From Mycobacterium decipiens (GTDB lineage Bacteria; Actinomycetota; Actinomycetes; Mycobacteriales; Mycobacteriaceae), in NCBI RefSeq assembly GCF_963853665.1, contig NZ_OY970459.1:4030001-4094000 (forward strand): a DNA stretch of 64,000 nucleotides, given 5' to 3'. Positions 16,463 through 25,230 of this stretch are shown here, one piece after another. The position numbers were made by a program, and so were the translations under genes. The first letter of the stretch is position 1; each line of letters begins with the position of its first letter. A model generated the notes under the pieces. That model ran no database searches. It saw only the letters and a list, made by a program, of their open reading frames with translations, and was not told where the DNA came from.

Positions 16463-17755
16463 ATGGCCAAAGCCGACTCCTTGGTGCCCGACTACCAATC
16501 CAGGAGTGCCGGCGACGCCGGGACACGCCGAAGCGAGATCCTGCAGACCGCGGCATCGTTGATCGCCTCCTCGGGCTTGCGAACGTCGCTGCAGGAGATT
16601 GCCGATGCGGCAGGCATTCTCCCGGGTAGCTTGTACCACCACTTCGAATCCAAAGAAGCGATCCTGGTCGAGCTCACTCGTCGGTATCAGGATGAGCTGA
16701 ATCGCATTGGGCTAGCCGCGCAGGCGAAATTGGACGAGGCCGACTCGCGACCCGTTTCCGAGAAGATTGCCGAGCTGGGGTCGGCGATTGCCAACTGTGC
16801 CGTGCGACACCGGGCTGCCCTGCAGATGTCGTTCTACGAGGGGCCGAGCGCAGATCCCGAACTGGTGAAGCTGACCCAGCAACGACCGGGCGCGATTAGG
16901 GAGGCGATGCTGCAAACCCTGCGAGCCGCCAGGTGGAGTGGCTACATCAAACCCGATATCGACCTTCCCACATTGGCTGACCGCATCTGCCAGACGATGC
17001 TGCAGGTTGGGCTCGACGTCATCCGGCACAACGCTTCCGCCGATCAGGTGTCGGCGCTCATGTGCCGAATCATGCTGCACGGGCTGGCGGCCCGACCGCC
17101 CGCCGACCGGGCGCTCGACGGGTCCGCCGCGTTCGCCGCCGCCAGCGATGTCATCGAGTCGTGGACCGACGACAAGGACGCCGACCCGAGCGACAAGTCC
17201 GCCCACGTTCGCGCGGTGGCGCGAACGGAGTTCGGCCGCAAGGGGTACGAAGTCACCACGATCAGGGACATCGCGTCGGCAGCCGGCCTCGGTACCGGGA
17301 CCGTCTATCGGGTGATCGGATCCAAGGACGAGCTCCTCGCCTCGATCATGCGCTCCTTCGGGCAGAAAGTTGAAGCCGGCTGGGTCAGCGTTCTGCGCTC
17401 GGATTCAACGCCTGTCGCGAAGCTGGACGCGCTGAGTTGGGTCAACGTCAACGCGCTGGACCAGTTTTCCGACGAGTTCCGGATTCAGCTTGCCTGGATG
17501 CGCCAATCGCCACCCAACACTGCCAACCCGGGATGGTCATATCCGACGCGCCTGCGGCAGATGAAATCGCTTCTGTCCGAAGGGATCCGGTCGGCCGAGA
17601 TAAGCATCGACACGCCGTCCACCGCGATGCTGGCACGGGCTGTCATCGGCATGCAGTGGATCCCGGAGAACATCCTGCGCGCCGTCGGCAATCGTCCGTC
17701 CCTGATCCTCGCACGCGACACCGTGTTGCGCGGCGCCGCTGTTCGCAACGGCTAA
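16463..17755 (+). CDS. Tandem-domain TetR-family regulator (two DNA-binding domains)
   Basis: This 430-residue protein is about twice the usual TetR length. The first helix-turn-helix region is at residues 22-66 (RRSEILQTAASLIASSG ... GILPGSLYHHFESKEA). A second complete one lies at residues 250-296 (VRAVARTEFGRKGYEVTTI ... GLGTGTVYRVIGSKDEL). Each is followed by its own helical ligand domain. A single chain could therefore contact two half-sites as an internal pseudo-dimer. A GAGAGGA ribosome site precedes the ATG. It lies between two promoters that carry the same 17-bp motif and is the likely regulator of the whole cluster. Confidence 0.9.
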   Translation: MAKADSLVPDYQSRSAGDAGTRRSEILQTAASLIASSGLRTSLQEIADAAGILPGSLYHHFESKEAILVELTRRYQDELNRIGLAAQAKLDEADSRPVSEKIAELGSAIANCAVRHRAALQMSFYEGPSADPELVKLTQQRPGAIREAMLQTLRAARWSGYIKPDIDLPTLADRICQTMLQVGLDVIRHNASADQVSALMCRIMLHGLAARPPADRALDGSAAFAAASDVIESWTDDKDADPSDKSAHVRAVARTEFGRKGYEVTTIRDIASAAGLGTGTVYRVIGSKDELLASIMRSFGQKVEAGWVSVLRSDSTPVAKLDALSWVNVNALDQFSDEFRIQLAWMRQSPPNTANPGWSYPTRLRQMKSLLSEGIRSAEISIDTPSTAMLARAVIGMQWIPENILRAVGNRPSLILARDTVLRGAAVRNG

Positions 17756-17776
17756 GCATGCCGTGAGTCTGAGGTA

Positions 17777-17805
17777 TTGAACCAAATTTATGTTCTCCAT
17801 AAGGT
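17777..17805 (+). promoter_or_regulatory. Promoter with embedded operator motif before the SDR gene
   Basis: TTGAAC (17777-17782), a 17-bp spacer and TAAGGT (17800-17805) form a sigma-A type promoter nearly identical to that at 16058. The 17-bp motif at 17780-17796 reads AACCAAATTTATGTTCT. With one upstream base it gives GAAC-N9-GTTC, the most symmetric of the four copies. Confidence 0.65.
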
Positions 17806-17839
17806 GGGCGGGAGGGCGTGGGCTGCGGAAAGGGGCGCA

Positions 17840-18682
17840 ATGACTGCAATCGATCGGTTCCGGTACGACGGCAAGCGGGCGCTGGTGGTCGGCGGCGCGA
17901 CGGGCATGGGTGCCGCAGCGGCCAAGGCCGCGGCAGAGCTCGGCGCCGAAGTTGTCGTGATGGACTACGCGCCGGTGAACTACCAGGTCACCCAGGCTCT
18001 GAATGTCGACCTGCGCGACCCGGCCTCGATCGACGCCGCCGTCGAGGAGATCGGTGGGCCGGTCCACGCGGTCTTCTCCGCCGCGGGCGTTGCCGACGGT
18101 GGAGATCTGATGAAGATCAACTTCATCGGACACCGGCATCTCATCGAACGCCTGCTCGGCAACGGCCAGCTCCCTTCCGGCTCGGCGATTTGCTTCATCT
18201 CCTCGGTCGCGGGCATGGGATGGGAGAACGATATGCCCCGACTGCTCGACTTCCTGGCCGCGCCGGATTATGCAGCGGCCGTGGCTTGGGCCGCCGCTCA
18301 TGAGGCAGAAGGCATCATCCACTACGGCTTCAGCAAGAAGGCCATCAACGCCTACGTGGCAACGCGGGCCTATCCCCTGCTGAAGAACGGGATCCGCATC
18401 AACGCGATTTGTCCGGGTCCGACGGACACCCCGTTGGCCCAAGCCAATGCCGACCTGTGGCTCACCTTCGCGCAGGACTACCGAGACGAAACCGGCTCCA
18501 TGGTCCATACCCCGGAACAGATGGGCGATGTCATGGCGTTCCTCAACAGCGCCGCTGCCGTCGGTATCAGCGGGACCACGCTGCTGGTGGACTACGGGCA
18601 CGCGATGTCGTCGCTCACCGGGGCGTTCCCACCCGGAAAGCCCATCATCGATCTGATCATGGGCCGCGTCGCGCTGTCGTAG
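17840..18682 (+). CDS. SDR of the 3alpha-hydroxysteroid dehydrogenase/carbonyl reductase type
   Basis: This 280-residue SDR has VVGGATGMGAAAAKA at the N-terminus, VDLRDPASIDAAV, ICFISSVAGMGWEN with the catalytic serine, YGFSKKAINAYV with YxxxK, and ICPGPTDTPL. The insertion between the serine and tyrosine segments resembles 3alpha-HSD/carbonyl reductases. The ATG at 17840 is supported by GAAAGGGG upstream; the frame is open to 17777 but that stretch is the promoter. It is cotranscribed with nothing obvious downstream and shares its promoter design with the regulator, so it is probably induced by the same substrate as the minus-strand operon. Confidence 0.88.
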   Translation: MTAIDRFRYDGKRALVVGGATGMGAAAAKAAAELGAEVVVMDYAPVNYQVTQALNVDLRDPASIDAAVEEIGGPVHAVFSAAGVADGGDLMKINFIGHRHLIERLLGNGQLPSGSAICFISSVAGMGWENDMPRLLDFLAAPDYAAAVAWAAAHEAEGIIHYGFSKKAINAYVATRAYPLLKNGIRINAICPGPTDTPLAQANADLWLTFAQDYRDETGSMVHTPEQMGDVMAFLNSAAAVGISGTTLLVDYGHAMSSLTGAFPPGKPIIDLIMGRVALS

Positions 18683-18739
18683 CGCCGCGCGGCTATCTCG
18701 CGTTCGCGCCCGATCGATCCTGCCAGTAACCTTGACATC

Positions 18740-18963
18740 GCAGCTGGTCTGCTGTCGCCGCAGCACGCGGCGCCGGCATCGAGCGAAGCAATGATGCATT
18801 CGCGAGAGGGAACCCGGTGAAAATCCGGGACTGTCCCGCAGCGGTATGCAGGAACGACCGCCGTCATATAGCACTGGGCCTCACAGATCTGAGACTGGGA
18901 AGCGACGGCCAGTAGGAGCACCCACCGGGTGCGTGCCTGTGAGTCCGAAGACCTGCCAGCTGT
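18740..18963 (+). promoter_or_regulatory. Cobalamin riboswitch upstream of metE
   Basis: The leader contains the hallmark elements of an adenosylcobalamin riboswitch: GAGGGAACCCGGTGAAAATC around 18806-18824, CTGTCCCGCAGCGGTA just after it, and the B12 box GCCTGTGAGTCCGAAGACCT around 18935-18954. CAGCTGG at 18741-18747 pairs with CCAGCTG at 18956-18962 as the closing helix. It should switch off the B12-independent methionine synthase when cobalamin is abundant, as known for mycobacterial metE. Confidence 0.93.
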
Positions 18964-19116
18964 GCCGGGCGCGCCGCGTCCGGCGGCTCATCGCCTCGTG
19001 GAGAGGGCGTTTGGCCGTCGCGGTTGTGGTTAACGCGTCAGACGTGTGCACCGCAACCCGGATCGGCTGTGCGTTCGCGGGCGGTGAGGCCTCCGTCGAT
19101 TCGATAGGACGAGCTC

Positions 19117-21399
19117 GTGACCCAGCTTGTAAGTCGTCAGCCATTCACCGCAACCATTACCGGCACGCCGCGCATCGGCCCGCACCGCGAACTCAAGCGC
19201 GCAACCGAGCGCTACTGGGCGGGGCGCGTCAGCCGATCCGACCTGGAGTCCGTCGCGGCCACCCTACGCCGCGACACCTGGTCGGACCTGGCCGCAGCCG
19301 GCCTGGACTCGGTGCCGGTGAACACCTTCTCCTACTACGACCAGATGCTCGACACGGCGGTTCTGCTGGGCGCGTTGCCGGAGCGGGTACGCAAGGTCTC
19401 CGACGACCTGGACCGCTACTTTGCCGCCGCGCGGGGCAACGACGACATCGCGCCGCTGGAGATGACGAAGTGGTTCGACACCAACTACCACTACCTGGTT
19501 CCAGAAATCGGGCCGTCGACCCGCTTCACACTGAATCCCGACAAGGTGCTCTCCGAGCTGAAAGAGGCACAAGAACAGGGTATCCCGGCACGTCCCGTTG
19601 TCATCGGGCCAGTCACCTTCCTGTTGCTGAGCAAGGCCGTCGACGGTGCGACGGCACCGATCGAGCGTCTCGAAGAGCTGCTTCCGCTCTACTGCGAACT
19701 GCTGTCCTTGCTCGCCGACAGCGGTGCGCAATGGGTCCAGCTCGACGAGCCGGCGCTGGTGAGCGACATCTCCCCCGACGCGCCAGCGCTGGCCGAGCGC
19801 ATCTACAGCGCGCTGGGATCGCTGAGCAATCGGCCGGCCATCTATGTCGCCACCTACTTCGGCGACCCCGGCCCCGCGTTGGCCGGGTTGGCCCGCACAC
19901 CGGTCGAGGCAATCGGCGTTGACTTGGTGTATGGGCAGAGTGCCGCGATTGCGGCGGTGCCTGAGCTGGCGGACAAGACGCTGGTGGCCGGCGTCGTCGA
20001 TGGCCGCAACATCTGGCGCACCGACCTGCAGGCCGCGCTGGGCAAGCTGGCGACGCTGCTGGGGTCGGCTAAAGCCGTGGCCGTGTCTACATCGTGCTCC
20101 ACGCTGCATGTCCCTTACTCGCTCGAGCCGGAAACCGACCTGGACCACGCCCTGCGCAGCTGGCTGGCGTTCGGCGCCGAGAAGGTGCAGGAGGTTGCCG
20201 TCCTCGCGCGCGCCCTGCACGAGGGCCGCGAGGCCGTCGCCGACGAGATCGCAGCGTCCAACGCCGCGGTGGCCTCGCGCAAACACGACCCGCGTCTGCA
20301 CAACGGCCAGGTTCGGGCTCGCATCGACTCGATCATCGCCTCGGGTGCACATCGCGGCGAACCCGCAACACGCCGGGCCAGTCAGGAGGCGCGGCTGCAC
20401 CTACCACCGCTGCCCACCACCACGATCGGGTCGTTCCCGCAGACTGTCGAGATCCGCAAGGCCCGCGCCGCGCTGGTCGCCGGTGAGATAGACGACGCCG
20501 AATACACGCGTCGGATGCAGGCCGAGGTCGCCGAGGTGATCAAGCTGCAGGAGCAACTCGGGCTGGACGTGCTGGTGCACGGTGAGCCCGAGCGCAACGA
20601 CATGGTGCAGTACTTCGCTGAGCAGCTGGACGGCTTCTTCGCCACCAAGAACGGCTGGGTGCAGTCCTACGGCAGCCGCTGCGTGCGGCCGCCGATCCTC
20701 TACGGTGACGTCACGCGCCAGCACCCGATGACGGTGGACTGGGCCACCTATGCGCAGTCCCTGACCGACAAGCCGGTGAAGGGCATGCTGACCGGGCCCG
20801 TCACGATCTTGGCCTGGTCGTTCGTCCGTGACGATCAGCCGCTGGCCGAGACCGCCAACCAGGTGGCGCTGGCCATTCGCGATGAGACGGTGGATCTGCA
20901 GTCCGCCGGCATTGTGGTCATCCAGGTGGACGAGCCCGCACTGCGCGAGCTGCTGCCGCTGCGTGGCGCCGACCAGGACGAGTATTTGCGCTGGGCGGTG
21001 GGGTCGTTCCGGTTGGCCACCTCCGGCGTCGCGGACGCCACGCAGATCCACACCCACCTGTGCTACTCGGAGTTCGGCGAGGTGATCGGCGCTATCGCCG
21101 ACCTGGATGCCGATGTCACGTCTATCGAGGCGGCGCGGTCACACATGGAGGTGCTGGACGACCTGAACGCGATCGGCTTCGCCAACAGCGTGGGCCCGGG
21201 TGTCTACGACATCCACTCGCCGCGGGTGCCGAGCACGAACGAGATGGCCGAATCGCTGCGGGCCGCATTGAGAGCCGTTCCGGCTGGGCGGCTTTGGGTC
21301 AACCCCGACTGCGGGCTGAAGACGCGAAACGCCGGCGAGGTGACCGCCTCGCTGCGGAACATGGTCGCCGCGGCGCAAGAGGTTCGAGCGGGCGTCTAG
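19117..21399 (+). CDS. metE: Cobalamin-independent methionine synthase
   Basis: This 760-residue MetE transfers the methyl group of 5-methyltetrahydropteroyl-glutamate to homocysteine. The duplicated barrel begins with [18 protein letters not shown]. The second half shows [29 protein letters not shown] and NPDCGLKTR, which carry the zinc and substrate ligands (His, Cys, Glu, Cys). Length matches the family. The start is a GTG; the riboswitch ends about 150 bp upstream. A strong bidirectional hairpin follows the stop. It lies next to the accessory cluster but belongs to the conserved core. Confidence 0.96.
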   Translation: MTQLVSRQPFTATITGTPRIGPHRELKRATERYWAGRVSRSDLESVAATLRRDTWSDLAAAGLDSVPVNTFSYYDQMLDTAVLLGALPERVRKVSDDLDRYFAAARGNDDIAPLEMTKWFDTNYHYLVPEIGPSTRFTLNPDKVLSELKEAQEQGIPARPVVIGPVTFLLLSKAVDGATAPIERLEELLPLYCELLSLLADSGAQWVQLDEPALVSDISPDAPALAERIYSALGSLSNRPAIYVATYFGDPGPALAGLARTPVEAIGVDLVYGQSAAIAAVPELADKTLVAGVVDGRNIWRTDLQAALGKLATLLGSAKAVAVSTSCSTLHVPYSLEPETDLDHALRSWLAFGAEKVQEVAVLARALHEGREAVADEIAASNAAVASRKHDPRLHNGQVRARIDSIIASGAHRGEPATRRASQEARLHLPPLPTTTIGSFPQTVEIRKARAALVAGEIDDAEYTRRMQAEVAEVIKLQEQLGLDVLVHGEPERNDMVQYFAEQLDGFFATKNGWVQSYGSRCVRPPILYGDVTRQHPMTVDWATYAQSLTDKPVKGMLTGPVTILAWSFVRDDQPLAETANQVALAIRDETVDLQSAGIVVIQVDEPALRELLPLRGADQDEYLRWAVGSFRLATSGVADATQIHTHLCYSEFGEVIGAIADLDADVTSIEAARSHMEVLDDLNAIGFANSVGPGVYDIHSPRVPSTNEMAESLRAALRAVPAGRLWVNPDCGLKTRNAGEVTASLRNMVAAAQEVRAGV

Positions 21400-21407
21400 T
21401 CCCCCGC

Positions 21408-21465
21408 CGAGCAGACGCAGAATCGCACGACACGCCCCGCGTGCGTGCGATTCTGCGTCTGCTCG
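21408..21465. terminator. Long palindrome between convergent metE and the DUF3556 gene
   Basis: A 22-bp perfect inverted repeat (21408-21429 with 21444-21465) has a 14-nt centre that itself pairs (CACGC/GCGTG). It sits between two convergent stop codons and can terminate both transcripts. The arm core GAGCAGACGCAGAATCGCA is closely related to the palindrome at 63611-63676, so it belongs to a dispersed repeat family. Confidence 0.8.
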
Positions 21466-21470
21466 CCGAG

Positions 21471-23192
21471 TTAGTCGGGCAGCACCTGGATCGGCACCTC
21501 GTCGTCCCAGGGCTGTCGGTTCACCATGTCGGCGACGCGCACATAGCCGCGCTCGAACTCGCCGGTCGCCGCGTCCACCAGTCGATACTGCTGGGTCTGC
21601 CGGTGGATAGGCTGCGCATCGAGCAGCACGATCCGCACCTCCCCGGGCTCGAACCGGCAGCGTTGCTGCATTGCCTCGATCAGTTGCTCGTTGTGCATGT
21701 GGCCGTCGCCGAAATTCCACCCGATTGCGGTGCTGCAGATCCGCTCCCCGTCGGTGATGACGTAGTCGTCCTCGTTGTGGCCCGCCATCGCCCGATGCGC
21801 CAGCGTGAACAGCGCCCTGCCGTGAGTGTTCATGGCGCGGAACGCGTATCCGAGGTACATCGGGATTTGGGCTCGGTCCTTGCCGTAGTACAGCTCCAGC
21901 TGTGCGGCCGGCATGCTGGCGATCGCGACGATGCCCCTGGTGATCTTGTCGTCGGCCGAGGGCTTAATGCACCACAGCGTGGTGTCCCAGTTTCCGGCGT
22001 AATAGCGCATGCCCGGCAGGAACGAGATCTTACGCGGAAACAGGTTGCCCGCGATGACTGTGCTGACGACCACCGCCAACAGAATCGCCACCGGCACAGG
22101 GTTTTTCATGTCGGTCAGGCCAAGATCGGCATGGCCGACGAACAACGACAGGACACCGAATATCATGAAGACGTTCCACTCCAGCGGCACCCCCATTGGG
22201 ATCGCGGTGAGGATCCCCAAGTGGAAACCCACCATGACCGCCGCGGCCACCGCGGTCGGCCAGCCGCCGTGGGCGACGAACAACACCACGGGCACACACA
22301 TTTCGATGAAAGTGCTGACGTGGGCAAAGATCCGCGACAGGAGTCCGGGCCGCAGATCGTCGGGAAACTTCTCGAAGAACATCCGCTTGATGAACCGCGG
22401 GCGGAACAGGGGGTTGTTGGACATCATCGTGGCGATCACAAAGGGGAAGTGCCTGTTGAGCTTCGACGTCGCCGCGCCCATCCAGATCACCAGGAACACC
22501 AGCTTGGCGGCGACGATCATGTCGACACCGCCGAACAGGAAGGTCACCGTCAGCGTCGCGTACACCTCACCGCGGGCCGCCAGAAAGATCACCTTGTCCC
22601 GCAGCCCCAGCACCCCGAGAAGTACCAGGATCGTCACGATCTGCCACACCGGCAGCAGACCGACCCTCGAGCCCAGCTCCGGTACCGGCCCGCCGCCGTC
22701 GGTGAACAGCGCCGACAACAGCATGATCAGCAGTAGCGCGTAGAACGCGACGTCCACCGGTTTGCGCTTGGTACCCGCGGTCCACCCGACGCGATCCGGC
22801 CACGGTGGCAGCCGGATGGTGCCAAAGCGCATCCAGTACAGGATCGAGCCCATCGGCGGGAAGAACCGGTTGTTCAGCGGCCCGAAGCCGCAGCCCAGCC
22901 CGATCAATTCGAACAGCATCGTGTAGAGCACGACCTTCTGAAACACGATCGGCTCGGAGTACCACGACTTGAAGTCGGTGAACCCGTCAATGTCCTTGGT
23001 GCTGAACACGATCAGCCAGCCAACCAGGATGTAGAGCAGGATCTTTGCGACGTAGAACAGGTGCAGCGCCACCGGCGTTCCAAAGCCCACCTCGGCCCAG
23101 TGCCGGGCCATCGGGCGGATCTTCTCGCTGCGGGTGCCCTTACTCCACTCGGCCATGTCGATTTCCGGCAACTGGGGCTTGAGAAATCCCAT
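21471..23192 (-). CDS. DUF3556-type multi-pass membrane protein
   Basis: This 573-residue protein has about nine to ten membrane segments, among them LHLFYVAKILLYILVGWLIV near residue 44, and a soluble C-terminal domain with NEDDYVITDGERICSTAIGW. I recognise the family as DUF3556, distantly like HTTM/DoxX-type membrane proteins. No function is established. I recall the syntenic H37Rv gene as Rv1132, a conserved membrane protein of 576 residues. The ATG at 23192 opens with MGFLKPQLPEID. It converges on metE through the long palindrome. Confidence 0.8.
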   Translation of the reverse strand: MGFLKPQLPEIDMAEWSKGTRSEKIRPMARHWAEVGFGTPVALHLFYVAKILLYILVGWLIVFSTKDIDGFTDFKSWYSEPIVFQKVVLYTMLFELIGLGCGFGPLNNRFFPPMGSILYWMRFGTIRLPPWPDRVGWTAGTKRKPVDVAFYALLLIMLLSALFTDGGGPVPELGSRVGLLPVWQIVTILVLLGVLGLRDKVIFLAARGEVYATLTVTFLFGGVDMIVAAKLVFLVIWMGAATSKLNRHFPFVIATMMSNNPLFRPRFIKRMFFEKFPDDLRPGLLSRIFAHVSTFIEMCVPVVLFVAHGGWPTAVAAAVMVGFHLGILTAIPMGVPLEWNVFMIFGVLSLFVGHADLGLTDMKNPVPVAILLAVVVSTVIAGNLFPRKISFLPGMRYYAGNWDTTLWCIKPSADDKITRGIVAIASMPAAQLELYYGKDRAQIPMYLGYAFRAMNTHGRALFTLAHRAMAGHNEDDYVITDGERICSTAIGWNFGDGHMHNEQLIEAMQQRCRFEPGEVRIVLLDAQPIHRQTQQYRLVDAATGEFERGYVRVADMVNRQPWDDEVPIQVLPD

Positions 23193-23344
23193 GGTTGCAA
23201 AGACTAGAACGGTTCTAGCCGTGCACTGAATTGGTGCCTCGAAATCCTATGTCGGCCGGTGCGTTCGGGGCCGGTTTGGACTCCGGCAGACCACGATCGG
23301 TGTAGTTTGCTGCTGGACGGCATTCAAAACCCAAGGAGTCGCTC

Positions 23345-24616
23345 GTAGTTGACGTCGACTATTGCGTCGTTGGTGCAGGATTCGCCGGTTTGACGGCGGC
23401 GTGGCGGCTCAACCGGGCGAGGCGCTCGGTTGCTTTGCTGGAGGCGCGCGACCGGGTCGGCGGTCGCACGCACACCGTAACTTCCGACGATGGCGTGTGG
23501 ATCGACCGCGGCGGCGCCTGGATCGGACCGGGTCAGGACCGGATTTATGCCCTGATGGAAGAGTTCGGCGTACCCGAATACAAGCAGCACAACGACAGTG
23601 ACGCCATGCTGGTCGTCGACGGTAAGAAACACCGATACGGCGGCAAATTGCCTCCGACGATGAGCCCGTGGGCGGTGGCCAACCTGGGCCTTGGGTTGCT
23701 GACGGTGGAGCGAATGTGCAAGACGCTCCCCCGCGAGGCCCCGTGGGCGGCCAAGGACGCCGCCGAGTGGGACCGGACAAGCCTCGGGGATTGGGCTCGA
23801 GCGCAACGTCTTGTCCAGGCCGGCACGCGACGTGCTGGACATGGCCTTGGCCGGCCCGTACACCTCGGCGGCCGCAGAAGTGTCTCTGCTGTGGGTGCTG
23901 TTGCAGATGGGGTCTGCGGGCGGGCCTACCTTTGTCATCTCAGGCAAGGGTGGCGCACAGGACGCCCGCCCGGTCGGTGGGATGGGCGCGATTTACCGGC
24001 CGATGGCCGCGGGGTTGAGTGATGGGTTTCACTTGTCGCGACCGGTCCGCCAGATCGCTCAGGACGCCGACGGGGTAACCGTCCACGCCGAGGGCATGAC
24101 CGTGCGCGCCCACCGGACCATCGTCGCGATTCAGATGGCGATCGCCGGCACGATCAGCTACCAGCCGGCGCTGCCGGTGGATCGAGCTTTTCTGAATCAG
24201 CGCTGCCCAGCGGCGCGGTCATCAAGATCTCGGTCGTTTACGACGAGCCCTTCTGGCGTGCCGACGGACTGTCCGGCCAATCGGCGGCGCCGGGAACCCC
24301 GGCCACGCTGACACTCGACGAAGCCGAGCGGAAAGCAATAGTCATCGGCGAACTCGTGGACCGGTTCGGCGCCAAGGCCAGTGCTCCCGTCGAATTCCAC
24401 GAGCACAGCTGGACGCACGACCGCTATTCCGGTGGCGGGATGATCAGCCACACCCCCTGCGGTGCACTCACCGAATTCGGTTACACGCTGCGCGAACCGT
24501 GCGGTCGCATCCACTGGGCCGGCTCCGAGAGCTCAGCCACCATGTGCGGATGGGTCGCGATTCGCTCCGGGGAGCGCGCCGCGGCCGAAGTCATGGCACA
24601 CGAAGCCGCGGCCTGA
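23345..24616 (+). pseudogene. Flavin amine oxidase (AofH-like), multiply disrupted
   Basis: The frame at 23345 opens with VDVDYCVVGAGFAGLTAAW and RVGGRTHTV, a monoamine-oxidase FAD domain. AAGGAG is correctly spaced before 23345, but the codon there is GTA, so the start appears mutated. Similarity shifts frame near 23800 (one extra base; it continues as SRPARDVLDMALAGPYTSAA) and again near 24203 (one base lost; continuing PSGAVIKISVVYDEPFW). The segment after PATLTLD looks shortened. The end, REPCGRIHWAGSES and SGERAAAEV, is normal. Four independent defects make this a decayed gene rather than a single read error. Confidence 0.85.
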
Positions 24617-24644
24617 CCGCTGACCGCGTGGATACCCCCACCCG

Positions 24645-25142
24645 CTAGGCCGGCGGGCGGTAGAAGATCAGCAACTGGCCCACGGCCCCGGCGAGGCCGA
24701 GCCCCGTCGCGAACAGCAATCCGTGCCAGCCGTCGAACCAGTTCTTCTGAAAGATCAGCCAATCCAGGCTGAGCTTGCCGGCGCCCAACGTGGCGACGAC
24801 GACTGCACTGACCGCCAGCACCAGGTTGTACTCCCAGCCTTCATTGACGATGAAGAAGCCGTTGGCGCGGTGTACCGTCCACGCCGCAACCAGCATCAGC
24901 GAGACGAAACCCGCGGCCGGGATCGGCGTCAGCAGGCCTGCCGCCAGCCCCAGGCCGGCGGCCGTCTCGGTGCTGGCGGCCAGGGTGGCGTGAAAGGTGC
25001 CCGGCTTCATCCCGATGCTCTCGAACCAGCGCGCGGTGCCCGGAATCCGGCCGCCGCCGAAGAACTTGTTCAAGCCATGCGCGGCCAGGGTCACACCCAG
25101 CACCAGCCGCAGGATCAGTAGCCCGACATCGTAGGAAGTCAT
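24645..25142 (-). CDS. DoxX-family membrane protein
   Basis: This 165-residue four-helix membrane protein has LLILRLVLGVTLAAHGLNKF near the start, a GGGRIPGTARWFESIG loop and the conserved TAAGLGLAAGLLTPIPAAGF, all typical of DoxX. Family members are linked to membrane redox homeostasis in mycobacteria, but this copy has no sulfurtransferase or superoxide dismutase neighbour. The ATG at 25142 is chosen because the first helix begins right after it; the open frame extends to 25421 but covers the divergent ppdK start. Confidence 0.85.
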   Translation of the reverse strand: MTSYDVGLLILRLVLGVTLAAHGLNKFFGGGRIPGTARWFESIGMKPGTFHATLAASTETAAGLGLAAGLLTPIPAAGFVSLMLVAAWTVHRANGFFIVNEGWEYNLVLAVSAVVVATLGAGKLSLDWLIFQKNWFDGWHGLLFATGLGLAGAVGQLLIFYRPPA

Positions 25143-25230
25143 AGCTGCAAACCTAGAACATCGAGGTAGGTGTCTTGGCGGCAGCGGCGAGCCGCCGGGC
25201 CCGGTGATCGGTGTGGAAACATGGCTGGCG

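Noticed and set aside
17537..18874. 445-codon minus-strand open frame
   Set aside because: It is antisense to the TetR 3' end and a well-supported SDR, and its product has no recognisable motif.
21060..22736. 558-codon plus-strand open frame
   Set aside because: It crosses the metE 3' end, the long terminator palindrome and the DUF3556 gene in antisense. It is a by-product of high GC.
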